Source: Amphirosellinia nigrospora (taxonomy: Eukaryota; Ascomycota; Sordariomycetes; Xylariales; Xylariaceae). From it: a stretch of 64,000 bases of DNA. This document shows, piece after piece, positions 50,601 to 64,000 of this stretch. The translations under genes and the position numbers were made by a program. How positions within the stretch are numbered: the stretch's first letter is position 1; each line of letters opens with the position of its first letter. Where the stretch lies: contig SCHM01000006.1 in the NCBI GenBank assembly GCA_004123355.1, positions 1,350,488 to 1,414,487 of the forward strand, given 5' to 3'. The notes beneath the pieces are model-generated. The model worked only from the letters and a program-made list of their open reading frames with translations. It searched no databases and was not told where the DNA came from.

Positions 50601-53054
50601 ATTTTATAATTTATATTATAAAGTTTATATTTATTAATAAATATATATTTATTTTTAGATTAAATAAAACTAATATAAATAATATAAATTTATTATTTAT
50701 TATTATATATTTTATAAATAAAAAGTTTTTTTTTAAAAGTTTTTTTAAAAATTATATAGAATTTTTTTATATTTTTTTATTTTTAACGCTAATATTTTAA
50801 TTATTTTTAAAAAAAACTTAATTTTTTAAGCATTATTTTTTAATTATTTATTTAAATAAATATTTTATATAACTTTTATAATAATTTCGTTAATATAAAT
50901 AATATTTAATCGTTTTTAATTAGTTTTTATAAAATAAATATTATTATTATAATTTTATTTATAATAAATAAAATATTAGCTTTTTATTATTAATAATTTT
51001 ATTTATTTAAAATTAAATTTAATATATATTTTTATTTATTATTAATAGTTTTTATTTAAATAATATTATAATGTTTAAAATATAGTTTTTAATAGCTATT
51101 ATTTTAAAAATAACTTTTAAATGCTATATTAGTTATAGCGTTTTTTTTATTTTATTAATAATTTTATTTTTATTTTATTTTATTATTATTTTAAAAAGTT
51201 TTTTATTAATAATTATATATATAATATAATTATAATATTTTAAAAAAAATATATTTAAATTATTAATTTAATAATATAAAGCTTATTTAAATATTAAAAT
51301 AATATAATATATATATTATATTTATATTTTATTTTATTAATTTATATTAAGCTAGTTTATTAAATAAATTAAATTTTAAATTTAAAAAATTTATTAAAAG
51401 CTTTTATTATAAAATATTTATATTATAAACGTGTTTTTGTATTTATTAAAGTTATAATATTAATTATATAAATATTTTAAAACTTTATTATATATTATTA
51501 ATATAAATAAGCTATTAAAATTATAGTTTTAAAATAATATTAAATTTTTAAATATAGTTTTTTTATATAATTAATAATATAATTAATTCGTTTTTTTTTA
51601 TTTAATTAATAATTAATATTTTTTAAGCTTTTTTTTTAAAAATATAAACTAATATTTAAATCTAATTTTAAACTTATTATTTATAAGTTTATTAAAAATA
51701 AAAATAAAAAAATACTTAATTTTAATAGATTAATTTTTATTAGTTATAAATATTTTTATTATATTAATTATTTTAATATAATAATTATTAAAATATTTTT
51801 ATAATTATAAATATTATAATAAAAATAATTATAAATTATTTAATAATAAGTTTAACGTTTATAAATTTTATAAAAATAGCTAATTAAACTATTTTATTTT
51901 TAAATATTTTAATTATATTTTTATTTTTTTTATTTTTATATAAAAAACTTTAGTTATTTTTTAAATATAATATTATATATTATAGTTTTATCCGCTAAAA
52001 TTTAAGCTTGTTTAAATTTTAGCTTTTTTTAATATAAATAAAATAATAACTATTTTATTAAAATAATATTTTATATTTTATATAATATTATTTATAATTT
52101 TTATAATATTATAAGAATTTTAATAATATTATTATTTATAACCGATAAAAAAAATTAAATTTTATATTTATTAAAAAAAACGTTAAAGTTTTTTTTAAAT
52201 ATTTAATAAATTAAATAACTAGTATAACCGAATTAAAAATAAATTATGCTTTTTATTTTAATATAATAATAATAAAAAAAATTATATTTTTATTTATTAT
52301 AAAATATTTAATAAATATTTTAATTTATTTTTATATTTTTTTTTTATTTCGGATAGTTTATATATATAAATTTATTTTTTATAATTAAAACAATAAATCG
52401 TTTATAATATTTTATAGCTTTATTATTTAATAAAATATTATATTTATTATATTAATATATAAGTTTTAGGTTTAATTAATTATTGTTTTTTTTTTACGGC
52501 TTTTAATTATAGTATATTTTAAAATAATTATTTTATTTGCTTTTTAACAAGTAAATTAACGGAATTTATTTAATAAATCGCGTTTAAACGCGTTATTATT
52601 AATAAAGCTTATTTTATATAAGTATTTTTAGCTATATAATTTATATTAAACTATATTAATTATTAAGCTATAACGATTATTTTTTTATTAAAGGTTTTTT
52701 TAAGCATTTTATTATATAATTAGCTAAATTTAACCAGTTTAGTTTTTTTTCGTTTTATAAAATTTATTATTTTTTAAATAATAATATAATTAAAATAAAA
52801 ATATAATAAATATAATATAAATAAAAAGTTTAAATATTTAATTTATTTTATATTAAAAGCTAATATTTTATTTAAAAAAAAAATATTAATATATTAATTT
52901 ATAAATAATAATAAATATTTATAAATATATGCTTTATACCGTTTAATATTATTATTATATATTGCTTAGCTTAATATTATTATATATTTTTATAAAGTAG
53001 CTATAATATAGTTATAACTATAAATAAATAGGTTAAAAAAGTAAAGCTATAATA
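47645..53054 (-). mobile_element. LTR retrotransposon family C, copy 2, truncated (3' part missing)
   Basis: It aligns with C copy 1 from about 20660 to 26046, ending in an LTR at 52802-53054 that closes GCTATAATA where copy 1 has GCTATGACA. The part corresponding to 18973-20660, the 3' LTR and the end of the polyprotein in minus orientation, is missing. The left edge near 47645 is gradual and may be off by tens of bases. It is more strongly mutated than copy 1 (fewer surviving C and G), which suggests greater age or more RIP rounds. Confidence 0.78.
52802..53054 (-). repeat. LTR C, 5' LTR of copy 2
   Basis: 253 bp, starting TATAATAAATATAATATAAA like 25778 and ending GCTATAATA. Confidence 0.82.
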
Positions 53055-53470
53055 ATAAGCTATAAATAAATATTAAATTTTAGTTTAATTATATTATATA
53101 TAAAAAGTTATTTTTAAAATAATAAAATAAAATAAATTTATATCGAAAAAATTAATAAAAATTTTAAAAAACGTTATATATTATTAGTAATATTACTAAT
53201 AAATATAAAGTTATAGCTAGCAAACTTAAAAATAAATTACGCGCTATAAAATATAAATAAATTTTTGCTAACTTAATAATATATATTATTTTAAGCTGCT
53301 AAAAAAACTTATATTTATTAATATAATATAATATATAAAAAGTTTAGCTAATAATATATATATTATAAAACTATTACTTATTTTAATATTATTAATTATA
53401 GTTATAATATTATTATATTTTATAAAAATATTAATTATTTAATAAAAATTACTAGATTTTTTTAACTTAT
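53055..53470. other. AT-rich host sequence left of element D
   Basis: No family match seen. It ends in CTTAT (53466-53470), the target site of element D, and should continue at 61406. Confidence 0.45.
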
Positions 53471-53674
53471 TAAAAAAAATATTATAGGTTATAAAATAAA
53501 GCTTAATTAAAGGAAAAAAATCTATTATTAAATCCACGCAATAGATTTAATAATAAATTCTTTAACTAGTAATATGCTAGTTATTTATTTAGATATAAGT
53601 ATTATTAAATAGTTTTTTTTTACGTTTTATATAAAAAAACCACTAATAATATAAACTTTTTAAAAGCTTTATTA
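53471..53674. repeat. LTR D, left LTR
   Basis: 204 bp, with relatively spared patches (AATCCACGCAATAGATTTAA and AAAAAACCACTAATAATAT). Matches 7956-8158 and 61202-61400. Confidence 0.84.
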
Positions 53675-56600
53675 AAATGCTAAAGCATAAAAAAATTTTT
53701 ACTAACTTTAGCAAATCGATTTAGCTAAGCTATATTATAATTATAAATCTTTTTATATAATATTAAATAATATTTTTATTTGTTTTATTTTTTTTACTAC
53801 TTTATTTATAGGTAGTTATAACTTAAAGCTTTAGCGAAAAGTAAAAAACTTATTTATAAGTACGTTAAATATAATAGCGTTAATAATAAAAGGGTTAGTA
53901 AAAGTTAATACTAGAATTAATATTAGTACTAAAGCTAAAACATTAATTACCTTGTATAGTTTATTATAAAAACGCTTGCTTTTTATTTTTATTGTTTTAA
54001 ATATAAGTTTAAATATAAATAGTTTTATAAAAAACTTTTTTTTTTTTAGTAATATAAAGCAAAAGTTATATTTAAACTAGTATTTATTAATAAATTTTTA
54101 TAAATAATAAAATAATACGTAAAATATTAATAATTATATTTATAACTTTATTTTTTTTATTTAATTAAATAATTAAAATTATTTTTTTTAATTAAAATAA
54201 TATTTAAATATAACTTTAATTTTATAAATATTATTTTTATTATTATTATTAAATATTAATCAGCTTTAATAAACTTTAATAATAATATTATTTGTTTAAA
54301 AAAGTTTTTATTATTTTTATATAGTTATAACTATATAATAAAATAATATAAATATATATAATAATATTTAAAAAAGTTTAATTTATAAGCTAAATCGCCG
54401 ATTTTACGCTTAATAATTTAAAGTTTAACCTATTATTATAAATATTTTTAAAAAGCTTACTAAGCAAATAATAACTATTAATAAATAAAAAAAAACTTTA
54501 TTATTTAGTTTAAATTTTAATATTTAATATTTATTATTAAAATATTTTTATTATAATAGTAGCAAAATTTATAGCTAATTTAATATTTTATTATAAATAA
54601 TTATATAAAACTTTATATTTTTAAAATTATATATATATTTAGTTTATAAATATATTAAAAAAGCTAAAAAGCTTAAACTTAAATAATTATTTATATAAAA
54701 TAAATTATATAGTTTATAAAAACGTAAAATTAAAATTTTATATAAAATAAAAACTATATTAAACTAGTTTAATTTAAAATATATATAGTTATAAAAGTAT
54801 ATTATAATTTTAATCGTTTAGTTTTTTTTTTTAAATAAATTATTTTTTATAAATAATACGTAATAATTATTAATAATTTAGTACTTAATATTTTTTATAT
54901 ATTTTTTTAAAAGTTAAAAATAAATTTATAATTACGATTAAAAATAATCTTTTTAAAAATATTTTAATTATTTAAAAATAGTATTTAATTAAAACTATTG
55001 CTTAGTTTTTAATAATATATTTTATATTACTAAAAATTATAAGCGTCCGTTTAAATATATAATAAAAAACCGTTATTATATAATTATATATATTAAAACT
55101 ATTTAATTATTATAAAATACTTTATAATTTAATAAAAATAATAATAAAATAAATTAATTATAATTATTTATATTAATAGTATATTTTTAAATTTAATTAA
55201 ACATAAGCTATTTATTAGTTTTTGCTTATTATTACGATTAATATTATATTTTAAATAATATTTGTAGTATTTTTTAACGTATTATAATTTTTTATAAATT
55301 AAATATAGTTTTAAAGCTTTTATTATATAATTAAGTTTAAAATAATATTTTTTATATATAATATATAATATTTATTTATTATTATATATAAAACGTAAAA
55401 TTGTTTAATTTTTTTATATTTATTATAAATTAAACTATTTATAATAAAAAATAAATACTTAGCTTTAAAAAAAATAATAACGTTTTTATTATTATATAGT
55501 TTGTAAAATTAATTTTAATAAAGTTTGTTTAAAATTTTTTTATAACAAAAGTTTGTTTTATATTTTAGCTTAAAATTACGCTTAAATATATTATTTATTA
55601 TTATTTTTATAATATATTTATATATTTTATATAAAATTTAATATAAGTTTTTATAATTGTTTTAATTTTTTTAAGTTTATAATATTTTATATTATAATTA
55701 ATTTAATATATTTAAAATATAATTAAAATATTTTAATAAATAAAATATTTAAAAATTATATTATAATAAATAAACGGATAAATTAATAAGCTAATTATTT
55801 ATTTTATTAATAATAAAATATTTAATAAAGTTTAATTAATAATGTTTTTTATAATTAAATAATTTATTAAATATTATATAATATTTATTTAAATAAATTA
55901 TAATATAAAGCTTTTTATAGCTTATAAAATATATTTTTTTTATTTAAAAAAGCTATATTTAGTTTTAACTTATAATAAATATTAATTTAAATATATAATT
56001 AATTATATTTTATAAAAAATATAAATTCGCTTAGTTTTTATTTAAAACTTAGCTTAATATAAAAAATTATAATATTAAAACTTTGTTTAAAATATTTATT
56101 AATTTATAAATATAAAATATAATCTAATTATAATAATAAAGCGTAGTTTTAAAATAAATAGTATTTTAAATAACATTAAAAAAATTATTTTAACTAATAA
56201 AAATTATAATATATAGTTTATATATAATATTTATAATAACTTAGGTTATTTATTATTTTTTTTTTAATAACTTTTAGCGAATAAAACTATTTTATATTTT
56301 TATAAAAGCTTAGCTAATTATATAATAAAAAAAAAAATTATAGAAAATTTATTTGTATTAAAATAATTTAAAAGCTTAAAAGTTCTTAAAAAATATAAAC
56401 TATTTAAATATTTATATACGTTTAATAATAATAAATATTTTTAAAATATTAATATAAAATTTAAAAAGTTTAATAAAAAATAACTAATAAAAGATTTTTT
56501 AATAATATATAATATTTTTTAACTAAAATAAACTAAAAATAATATTTAAATATTATATATATTTTTTAAATATATTAAAAAATAATAATATTATTAATAA

Positions 56601-59600
56601 ATAATAATAAAAATAAAATAAAATAAAAAAACTTATTTATATATTTTTAAACATAACTAAAAAATTTATATATTTTATTAATATTATATTAAATTATTTT
56701 ATACTATAAAAACTAATAATAATAAACTTATTTTTATAATTAAAATAAACTAAAAATTAATAAAAAAACTAGTTATATTAATATAAATAATATAAGCTTT
56801 TTATAAAAACTTCTAATTATTTTATTTTATAAAAAAAAAAAATAACTATTAAAAATAATAACTTTATTAAACTATTATAAATTAATAACTATTCGGCTTT
56901 TATTTACGCTATAAATTTTTTTTAAATAATAAATATAAATATAAAAAATATAGCTTTATTTATTTAAATTATATAATTATTTTTAAAATTTATTATAAAT
57001 TTTATTAAAAACTTTTATATTTTTTTAACTAAAAAATAAACTTTTATATTTATTTTATTTTTATTAATTATTAATAAAAAAAATTTTAGCTATTTTATTT
57101 TAAAAATATTAACTTTATTTTATTTATTTAAATATTATAAACTTTAATAATTTTAATAAATTTAATTATTTTAAAAGCTTTTTTAATATAAATATAAATA
57201 TTATTATTAATTATATTTTTAAAAAAATTTATAAGCTTTTTAATATTTAAAATAAAATATATTTTAATAGCTTAAGCTTAAAAACTTTTTTAATATTAAT
57301 ATATATAGTTTTTTTAATAATAGCGCAATTTTAATATTTATAATAAATTATATATTATATTATAAAAAAAATACTTAAAAACTAAATATTAAAAATATTA
57401 ATAACTAAAAACGGAAATATTATTTTTATATAAAACTAATAGCGCAGTTATTAGTTTTACGGGCGCTACTATAAAAACAACTATAAAATTAGCTAATTTA
57501 TTTATAAATATTAGTTTTATTAGCACTATATTAATTATAATAGCTATAATAATTAACGTTATATTAAATTTAGCATTTATAATAATAAATAAATTTAAAA
57601 TAGCTAAAAATTTTAAGCTAATTATTTTAGCTAATAATATTACTAAAATAACCGCTATAATAGCTAAAATTTTTATAGTTAATTTTTATAAGCTAATATA
57701 TACGCTATTATTATAATTTTTATAAATTTATCTTAGTTTAATACTTTTTTATTTTAATTAAAATATTTATAATATTAATAACTAGGATAACTTTAAAAGT
57801 TTTCGCGTTTATTATAATATTTATTATATTTTATATATTACTATAAAATAAAATTATAGTTAATAAATAATAGCTTATATTTAATTTATAAATATACGCT
57901 TTTATTAGCTATAATAATTATAATATATATTAATAACTTTTTTATATATTTATAACTACAGATTAAAACTTCGAAATTAATAATAAAATTATTAAAATTA
58001 TAAAAAATAATAATACTTTTAAAATAATTAATAATAACTTTATAAAAATAAAAAAAATCGTTATTAATTAATATATTTAGTTATAGTTTTTTATTTATAA
58101 TTTAATTTTTTTTTTATACTTTATAATTTTAAACTGTTATTATTATTCGATTTTTTAAATAAAAAACTTAAATTTAGCTTAATATATTATTTTTACGCGT
58201 TTATTTTTAATAATTATTTAGCTTTATATTTTTTTATTATATACTTTAACGTATTAAAATATTTATTATTAATTATATTTTATTTATATTTAAATTAATA
58301 TATACTTTTATATTTTAATTAATTAATAAAGCGCATATATAAAAACGAAAATATATATAGCTTAAATATAAAGTTTTATTATATATATTTACGTTTAACG
58401 CTTTAAATATAAATATTTTTAACTTAAAGATTTTATTTAATTTTTTTATATAAATAATAAATTATTATTAAAAATATTTTACTTTTTAACTATATTTTTT
58501 TTAATTAATTCGTACTAGCTTAAATATTAAAAAATTTATTTTATAAAAATAATATTTAAATATAATATCTATATATATATTATTTAAAAATAATAATAAA
58601 AAAATATTATACGCGCTATATATTTAATAAAATATATAGTTTATATTTTTATATATATAAAAAAAATATTAAATAATTTATACTTTTTATAATATTTATA
58701 ATAAATAAAAGCTAAATTAAATATATAATAAAAAATACTACATTATAATATTTTTATTAATATTATATTTAGATTTTCTTTTATTTAAATATATATTATT
58801 AGCTTAATATATATTATAATAACTATTACTTTTTATTATAATAACGTTTATAATCGCTATTATAATTATAGTTATAGTTATAGCTATATATATTATAGCT
58901 ACGGTTTTAGTTATTATTATAATTATTATTATGTTTTTTATTTTATTATTATATTTTTTATTTTTATAAATATTTTCTTTATTATTTTTTATAATAGCTA
59001 TAATTTTTATTATAATTATTATTTATTATTTATTACGCTTATTATTAAAATAATAATAACGTTTATAATAAAATTAGTATTTATTTTTTAATTAATAACG
59101 ATTAAAATATTTATAATTATTATATTTAAAATATAAATTTTAAAAGTTTTTATTATTATTTTTTAAATAATTATAAAAAAGTTTAACGTTTAAAAACTTA
59201 TACTTTATTTTTATTTTAATTTATAATATATTTTATTAATTTTTTCTATATATTTATTTAATATAATTTTTTTTTTAATAAATAAATATAATTAACAATT
59301 ATTTTAGTTTATTAATTATAATATTTTTTATAATATTTTATTAATTAAAATTATTTTACGCTAAAGTTTTATTTTTACGGATATATTATAGTTTATATTA
59401 AATAAATTAAATAAATATATTTTATTTTATATTATATTAAATAAAAAAAAGTTGTTTTCGAAAAACTTTTTTATAGCATATTTAAAGCGTATTTTAAAAC
59501 GTTTTTTTAGCTTTTTAAATATTAAGCTTAAGCTTATTTTTATTAAATATAATAATTAATAAGTTTAATTTTATTATTTTATTATAAAAAAGCAAAACTT

Positions 59601-61201
59601 ATAAAAAAATAATTAAATAGTTTTAAAATTTAGCTATTATTTAATAATTTTATATTATTAAGCTTATATATAGTTTAAATATATTAAAAAAATATATATA
59701 TATTATATAAATAATAATTTTTTTATTTATAATAATTTTTTTATTTTTTAAGTTATTTTAGTTAAAGTTTAAAACTTTAATATTTTTATATTTAATTTTA
59801 TAAATACTTTTTATTATAAATATAATTAAAAACGGGGTTTTATAACGATAATATTTATTATTATAGCTATAGCTATTAAGGCCGGCTTTGCTACCTAATA
59901 AATCTAGATTATTATTAAGGTTGCTTGCTTTTTTATTGCTGTTTTTACTATTGTTATTATTTATCTTAATTAAAAGATATATTTTAGCGTTTTTTATATA
60001 CTTTTAGGGCGATAAAAAAAAAGCGGGAATAAAAATATTATTATTACGCTTATTATATTTAAAAATAAAAGCGGAAATATTATTATTATTTTTTTTTATT
60101 TATAGCTATATTATTAAAATTAATTATTAATTATAAAAAGCTTACTAGTTTAATATAGTTAAAAATAAAATTATAAAAATATAATATCGATTTTTTTAAA
60201 ACTTTATAAAAACGCTAAAATTTTAATTTATTTATACGATTAAATTAAGTTTATTATTAATTTGTTCGATATTTTTTTATAGTTTTTTATATTTAGTTTA
60301 ATTTAATTTTATTTAAAATTATTGCTTTATTATTATTTTAAAAATATATTTATATTTATATTAAATTTTAAATGCTAGTTTAGTTTTTTAAACAAAAACT
60401 TTATAAGTTTTTAATTTATTATTATTAATTAAGCTTTATTAATATTAGTTTTAGCTTCGGTTATTTTTGCGCTAATTTTATTTTTTTTATTTTGTTTTAA
60501 TTTTTTAAATTATATTATCGGACGATTTATAAATATTTTTAACGGAGCTTATATTAATAATAATATTTATTTTAATAATTATTACGTTAAAAATTAAAAA
60601 AAAAAAACTTTAAATAAAAGTTTTTAATAATAAATTTAACGTTTAATTTAATAAATAACTAAATATATAAAAAAAACTATTATTATATTAGTTTTACGAT
60701 TTATTATTTTTATATATATTATAAATAATAACTTAAAAATAAAATAAACTATAATATAAAAATAAAATAAATATATATAATTCGTAATTATATTTTAATA
60801 ATAAAACTAATATATAAACTTTAATAATAAATTAAAACGTTTAAAAACTTTATAAAACTAAAATATTTAAAATAATTAATTAATAAAATCTATAACGTTT
60901 ATAACTTTATAATAATTTTAGCTTATATAAAATTAATATATTAAAATATAAAATATTTTATTAAGCTTTTTTTAAAGCTAAATAACTAGCTTATTTAAAA
61001 GCTTTATAAAAAATATAAAAGTAAAAATATAAAATAAATCGACGCTAAAGCGTAATATTTGTTTTAATTAATAGATATATATAAATTATACGCTAATTAT
61101 TACTAGGAAAATTTATATTTTTTAACTTCGAAAAATTTAAAAATAAATAGTTTTTAATATAGTTTAATATTTATAATAAAACTATATAATAAAATATTTT
61201 T

Positions 61202-61400
61202 TAAAAAAATATTATAAGTTATAAAATAAAGCTTAATTAAAAGAAGAAAATTTATTATTAAATCTATATAATGGATTTAATAAAAATTTTTTAACTAATA
61301 ATATATAGCTGTTTATTTAAATATAAATATTGTTAAATAGCTTTTTTTATACTCCGTATAAAGAAGCTATTAATAATATAACCTTTTAAAGGCTTTATTA
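61202..61400. repeat. LTR D, right LTR
   Basis: 199 bp, ending CCTTTTAAAGGCTTTATTA, then TSD CTTAT. It keeps ACTCCGTATAAAGAAGC where the left LTR reads ACGTTTTATATAAAAAAACC. Confidence 0.84.
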
Positions 61401-61405
61401 CTTAT

Positions 61406-64000
61406 TTAATATTTAGTTAATAAAAAAGCTAATTTATATAAATTTTATATAATATTATAATATTTAATATAAATAATTTAAAAAATATATTATTTAAACT
61501 AACTTTAATATAATTAATAATAAACTAATTAATTATATATATAAAAATATTATTATTATAAATATAATATTTATAAAAAAACTATTATTTATAAAACTAA
61601 ATAAATTAATAGCTTATAACTTATTATTAATAAATATTATATTATTTGTTAAAATAAACTAAATAGTAATTAATATGTTAATTTAAATATATATATAATA
61701 TTTAAAAAGATATTTATATTATTATTAATAAAAATTAACTAATTATATTTTATTAAGCCGGTTAATTTATTAACCGCTATAAATTAAAATATATATAAAT
61801 ATTTATATATTTAATAATATTTAATAAATATATATTAAAACAAGTAAACATAACTATATTTATAGCATTTTATAATATAACGGATAATAAATTAATTAAA
61901 GCTAAAATTTACGAAATTTTATAAAATATAATAAAATATATTAGTTTATAAAATAAATATTATTAATAAAAACGGTTAAAAAATTATAAACAAATATATT
62001 TTTTAATATAAAACATATTTAAATTATAAATATAAAACTAAATAAAATTATCCGATAATAAATATAACTATATAAATATTAATAAAAAGTTATTTAAGCT
62101 TTAAATAATTAAATAGTTTTATTTATAGCGAAATTAAATAATATTAAATAATATATATTTTTTATAGCAAATATAGCTAATATTTAATTATTATTAAAAC
62201 AAATTATTAATATTAATTATATTTATTAAATAAATAATAACTATTTAATTAATTATAGCTAATATATTAATAAATAATTTATTAATAAATAATTTATAAA
62301 AGCAATAAAATATATAATTAAAATAAATATTTATATATTAATAAACTATTTAAATATATTTAATTATTAACTGTTTATTTATTAAAAATTTATTAGCTAT
62401 AAATATAAAAAATATTATTTAATTAACTAGAATTTATTAATTAAAGCTATTTATTTTAAATAATAAAATAAATAAAATTATTAGCTAATAAAAATTTAAA
62501 ATTAAAAATATTTAAAATTATTAAATATATATATAATAATATTTAATTATTAGTTAATAAAACTTTAAAGCTAAAAATATTTAAAATTTATTAAATATAT
62601 ATATAATTATATAAAAACTTTTTTTATTTAATAAAAATATTTTTTAAAACTATTATTTTTTAGGACTATTGTTTTTTTTATATTAATTAAATATATAGGA
62701 TAAAAAATAAAGACGTTTTTTAATTTTTTTAAAAGTATAAAAAGTTATAGCTTTAAAGCTAAAAATACTGTTTATTAATTATAATAAAGAAAAAAGAAAT
62801 CTATACGTATTAATATATATAAAAAAGCTGCTATATAATAGCTTTAGCTTAAAACCGGAGCTATAACTTAAATTATAAAGTTATTAGCTTAGTTAGCTTA
62901 TAATATTACTTTTTTTTTTTTAGCTTATAAGTATAAATATAGCTATTAAAGTATAAAAATAATTTTTTGCCGTTAAGCTTTATTTAATAATATATTGCTA
63001 TTTTATATTATTTGTATATTAATATTATTATTTTATATTGCTTTTGTTTAATTATATAAAAAAAAAGGTTTTTTTTTAGCTTTTTTTTTTTTTTTTTTTT
63101 AATTTATTATTTTTATAAGTTTATTATTTTTAAACGCTTAGTTTAATATTAAAGTACGAGCTATTTTTATTTATATTAAAATAATAAAAAGCTGTTTATT
63201 TTTAATATATTTTAAAAAATATATATATTTTAAACTAGTATTATTATTAATTAGCTATTTATTAGCTATTTTTATTTTATTTTTATTTTATTTCTGCTTT
63301 TATTAAAAAAAAAACTAATTATTATAAGCTTAAATAGTTTTTTTTTAGTTTATAAACTATTTATTTATTTATTTAATAAAGCTCGGGATTTTTTATATTA
63401 TAAAATAGCTATTTAGCCGCTTTTTATTTATTTAGTATTTATTTATAATAATATATAATATATTTTTTATTTAGCTAAAAATTTATAGGTTTTTTATATT
63501 AACGTTAAAAATATATAGCGGTTTATTTAATATTTTTTAACTATTTTTAAGCTTTATTTTTTTAAAAACTATTTTTTTTTATTAATATATTATTAAATAC
63601 TAATAAACGTTATAACGTTTATGCTAGCTTAAATAAAAAATTAAAATATATATATATTTTTATAAATATTTTATATTTATTTTTATTTTTTTACTACTAA
63701 TAAATAGCTTTATAGCTATTTTATACTATTAATATAATTAAAACCTTTAATAAATTATATAATATTATATATAATTATAATAATAAAAATATAAATAAAT
63801 ATTAATATATTATATTAATTTAATATTTATTAATTTTTTATTTAAATATTATTACGGCCTAAAAAACTATTAATATATTTATTATATAAATTATAAGTTT
63901 TTATAGCTTTAAAACTATTTTTTTTTTATTAATAAACTATTTAAGCGCTAAAAAAAAACTTTTAGTTTTATATTTATTATTTTTTATAAAAATAATAGCT
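61406..64000. other. AT-rich host sequence right of element D, to the window end
   Basis: No family match and no frame. About 62640-64000 keeps slightly more C and G (for example AAAACCGGAGCTATAAC near 62851) than the stretch before it, suggesting another repeat whose partner lies outside the window. Includes a long T run at about 63082-63100. Confidence 0.45.
62478..62615 (+). repeat. Tandem duplication, two units of about 69 bp
   Basis: Two adjacent units begin TTATTAGCTAATAAAA and TTATTAGTTAATAAAA and share AAAATATTTAAAAT...AAATATATATATAAT; they differ mainly by C/T and G/A changes. Confidence 0.75.

Larger units (their letters stand above)
53471..61400. mobile_element. LTR retrotransposon family D, full length
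   Basis: LTRs at 53471-53674 (204 bp) and 61202-61400 (199 bp), TSD CTTAT on both sides (53466-53470, 61401-61405), total 7,930 bp. The LTR begins TAAAAAAA(A)TATTATA(A/G)G and ends TTTATTA, RIP-type versions of TG...CA. Internal sequence is unique in this window. Two stretches are less degraded: about 53700-53960 and 59860-60040. In the second the minus strand stays open briefly and reads DLLGSKAGL among Asn-rich residues, a weak hint of minus-strand coding. Short GCTATAA-type near-repeats fill 57430-57720. The superfamily cannot be assigned. Confidence 0.82.
5080..64000. other. A+T-rich, RIP-mutated repeat block (AT-isochore or centromere/subtelomere candidate)
   Basis: Composition changes sharply at about 5,030-5,080. 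Beyond that, sampled lines are roughly nine-tenths A+T, with long TTTTT/AAAAA and TATA runs; CA and TG are very rare, while surviving G/C sits mostly in AGC/GCT and CG. That is the expected outcome of RIP at CpA. No open frame of useful length survives to the window end. The block is made of nested LTR retrotransposons, described below, plus unidentified older remains. No telomere repeat, rRNA or tRNA was seen. Confidence 0.9.

Noticed and set aside
57430-57720. Apparent palindromic GCTATAATAGCT-rich cluster as an origin or regulatory array
   Set aside because: RIP leaves GCT/AGC islands in a TA background, so this near-repeat arises from biased mutation; no regular spacing was seen.
5080-64000. 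Mitochondrial DNA or an AT-rich bacterial/plasmid insert
   Set aside because: No mitochondrial genes, rRNA or tRNA, and repeat copies differ by C-to-T/G-to-A changes around LTRs with TSDs, which indicates RIP-mutated nuclear transposons.

Overview
The window looks like nuclear DNA of a filamentous ascomycete (Pezizomycotina). The evidence is a tannase/feruloyl esterase gene end, an ankyrin-repeat gene, relics of a NACHT NTPase and of a HET (heterokaryon incompatibility) protein, and a huge A+T-rich block with the signature of repeat-induced point mutation (RIP): C-to-T and G-to-A changes, loss of CpA/TpG, and TpA excess. I cannot name the species.

Layout. Positions 1-5,080 have ordinary composition: the 3' end of a tannase-family gene (1-399, +), an ankyrin-repeat gene broken by one frameshift (1270-3016, +), a hidden degenerate NACHT fragment (about 3037-3495, +), and a HET-domain relic on the minus strand (about 3900-5079) whose in-frame stops fit CpA-to-TpA change. 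ANK, NACHT and HET are all parts of the fungal NLR/heterokaryon-incompatibility repertoire, so this edge looks like a decaying self/non-self recognition locus.

From about 5,080 to the window end (59 kb) I find no intact gene. By comparing repeats inside the window the block resolves into nested LTR retrotransposons, many bounded by 5-bp target-site duplications (TSDs). Family A has one copy at 5202-14432 (TTAAA), which holds a solo LTR of family D (7956-8158) and a 2.4-kb insert. A second A copy at 15878-36840 is split by a family B element (18669-32938, TSD TAACG), which is itself split by a family C element (18973-26046, TSD ATACT, minus strand). A second B copy lies at 37448-42277 (TSD AATAT), a truncated C copy at about 47645-53054, and a full D element at 53471-61400 (TSD CTTAT). 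Between them lie older AT-rich remains that I cannot identify.

Two short GC-richer islands lie inside the mutated B copy: a nearly unmutated solo B LTR (40136-40453, TSD AATAT) and a 216-bp palindrome-rich insert of unknown family (41126-41341). Both seem to have arrived after the main RIP episode. The block could be part of a regional centromere, a subtelomere or an AT-isochore; the sequence alone does not decide. The protein-coding edge and the TE block are linked by mutation rather than function: RIP-type stops in the HET relic suggest that RIP leaked from the repeats into single-copy DNA.
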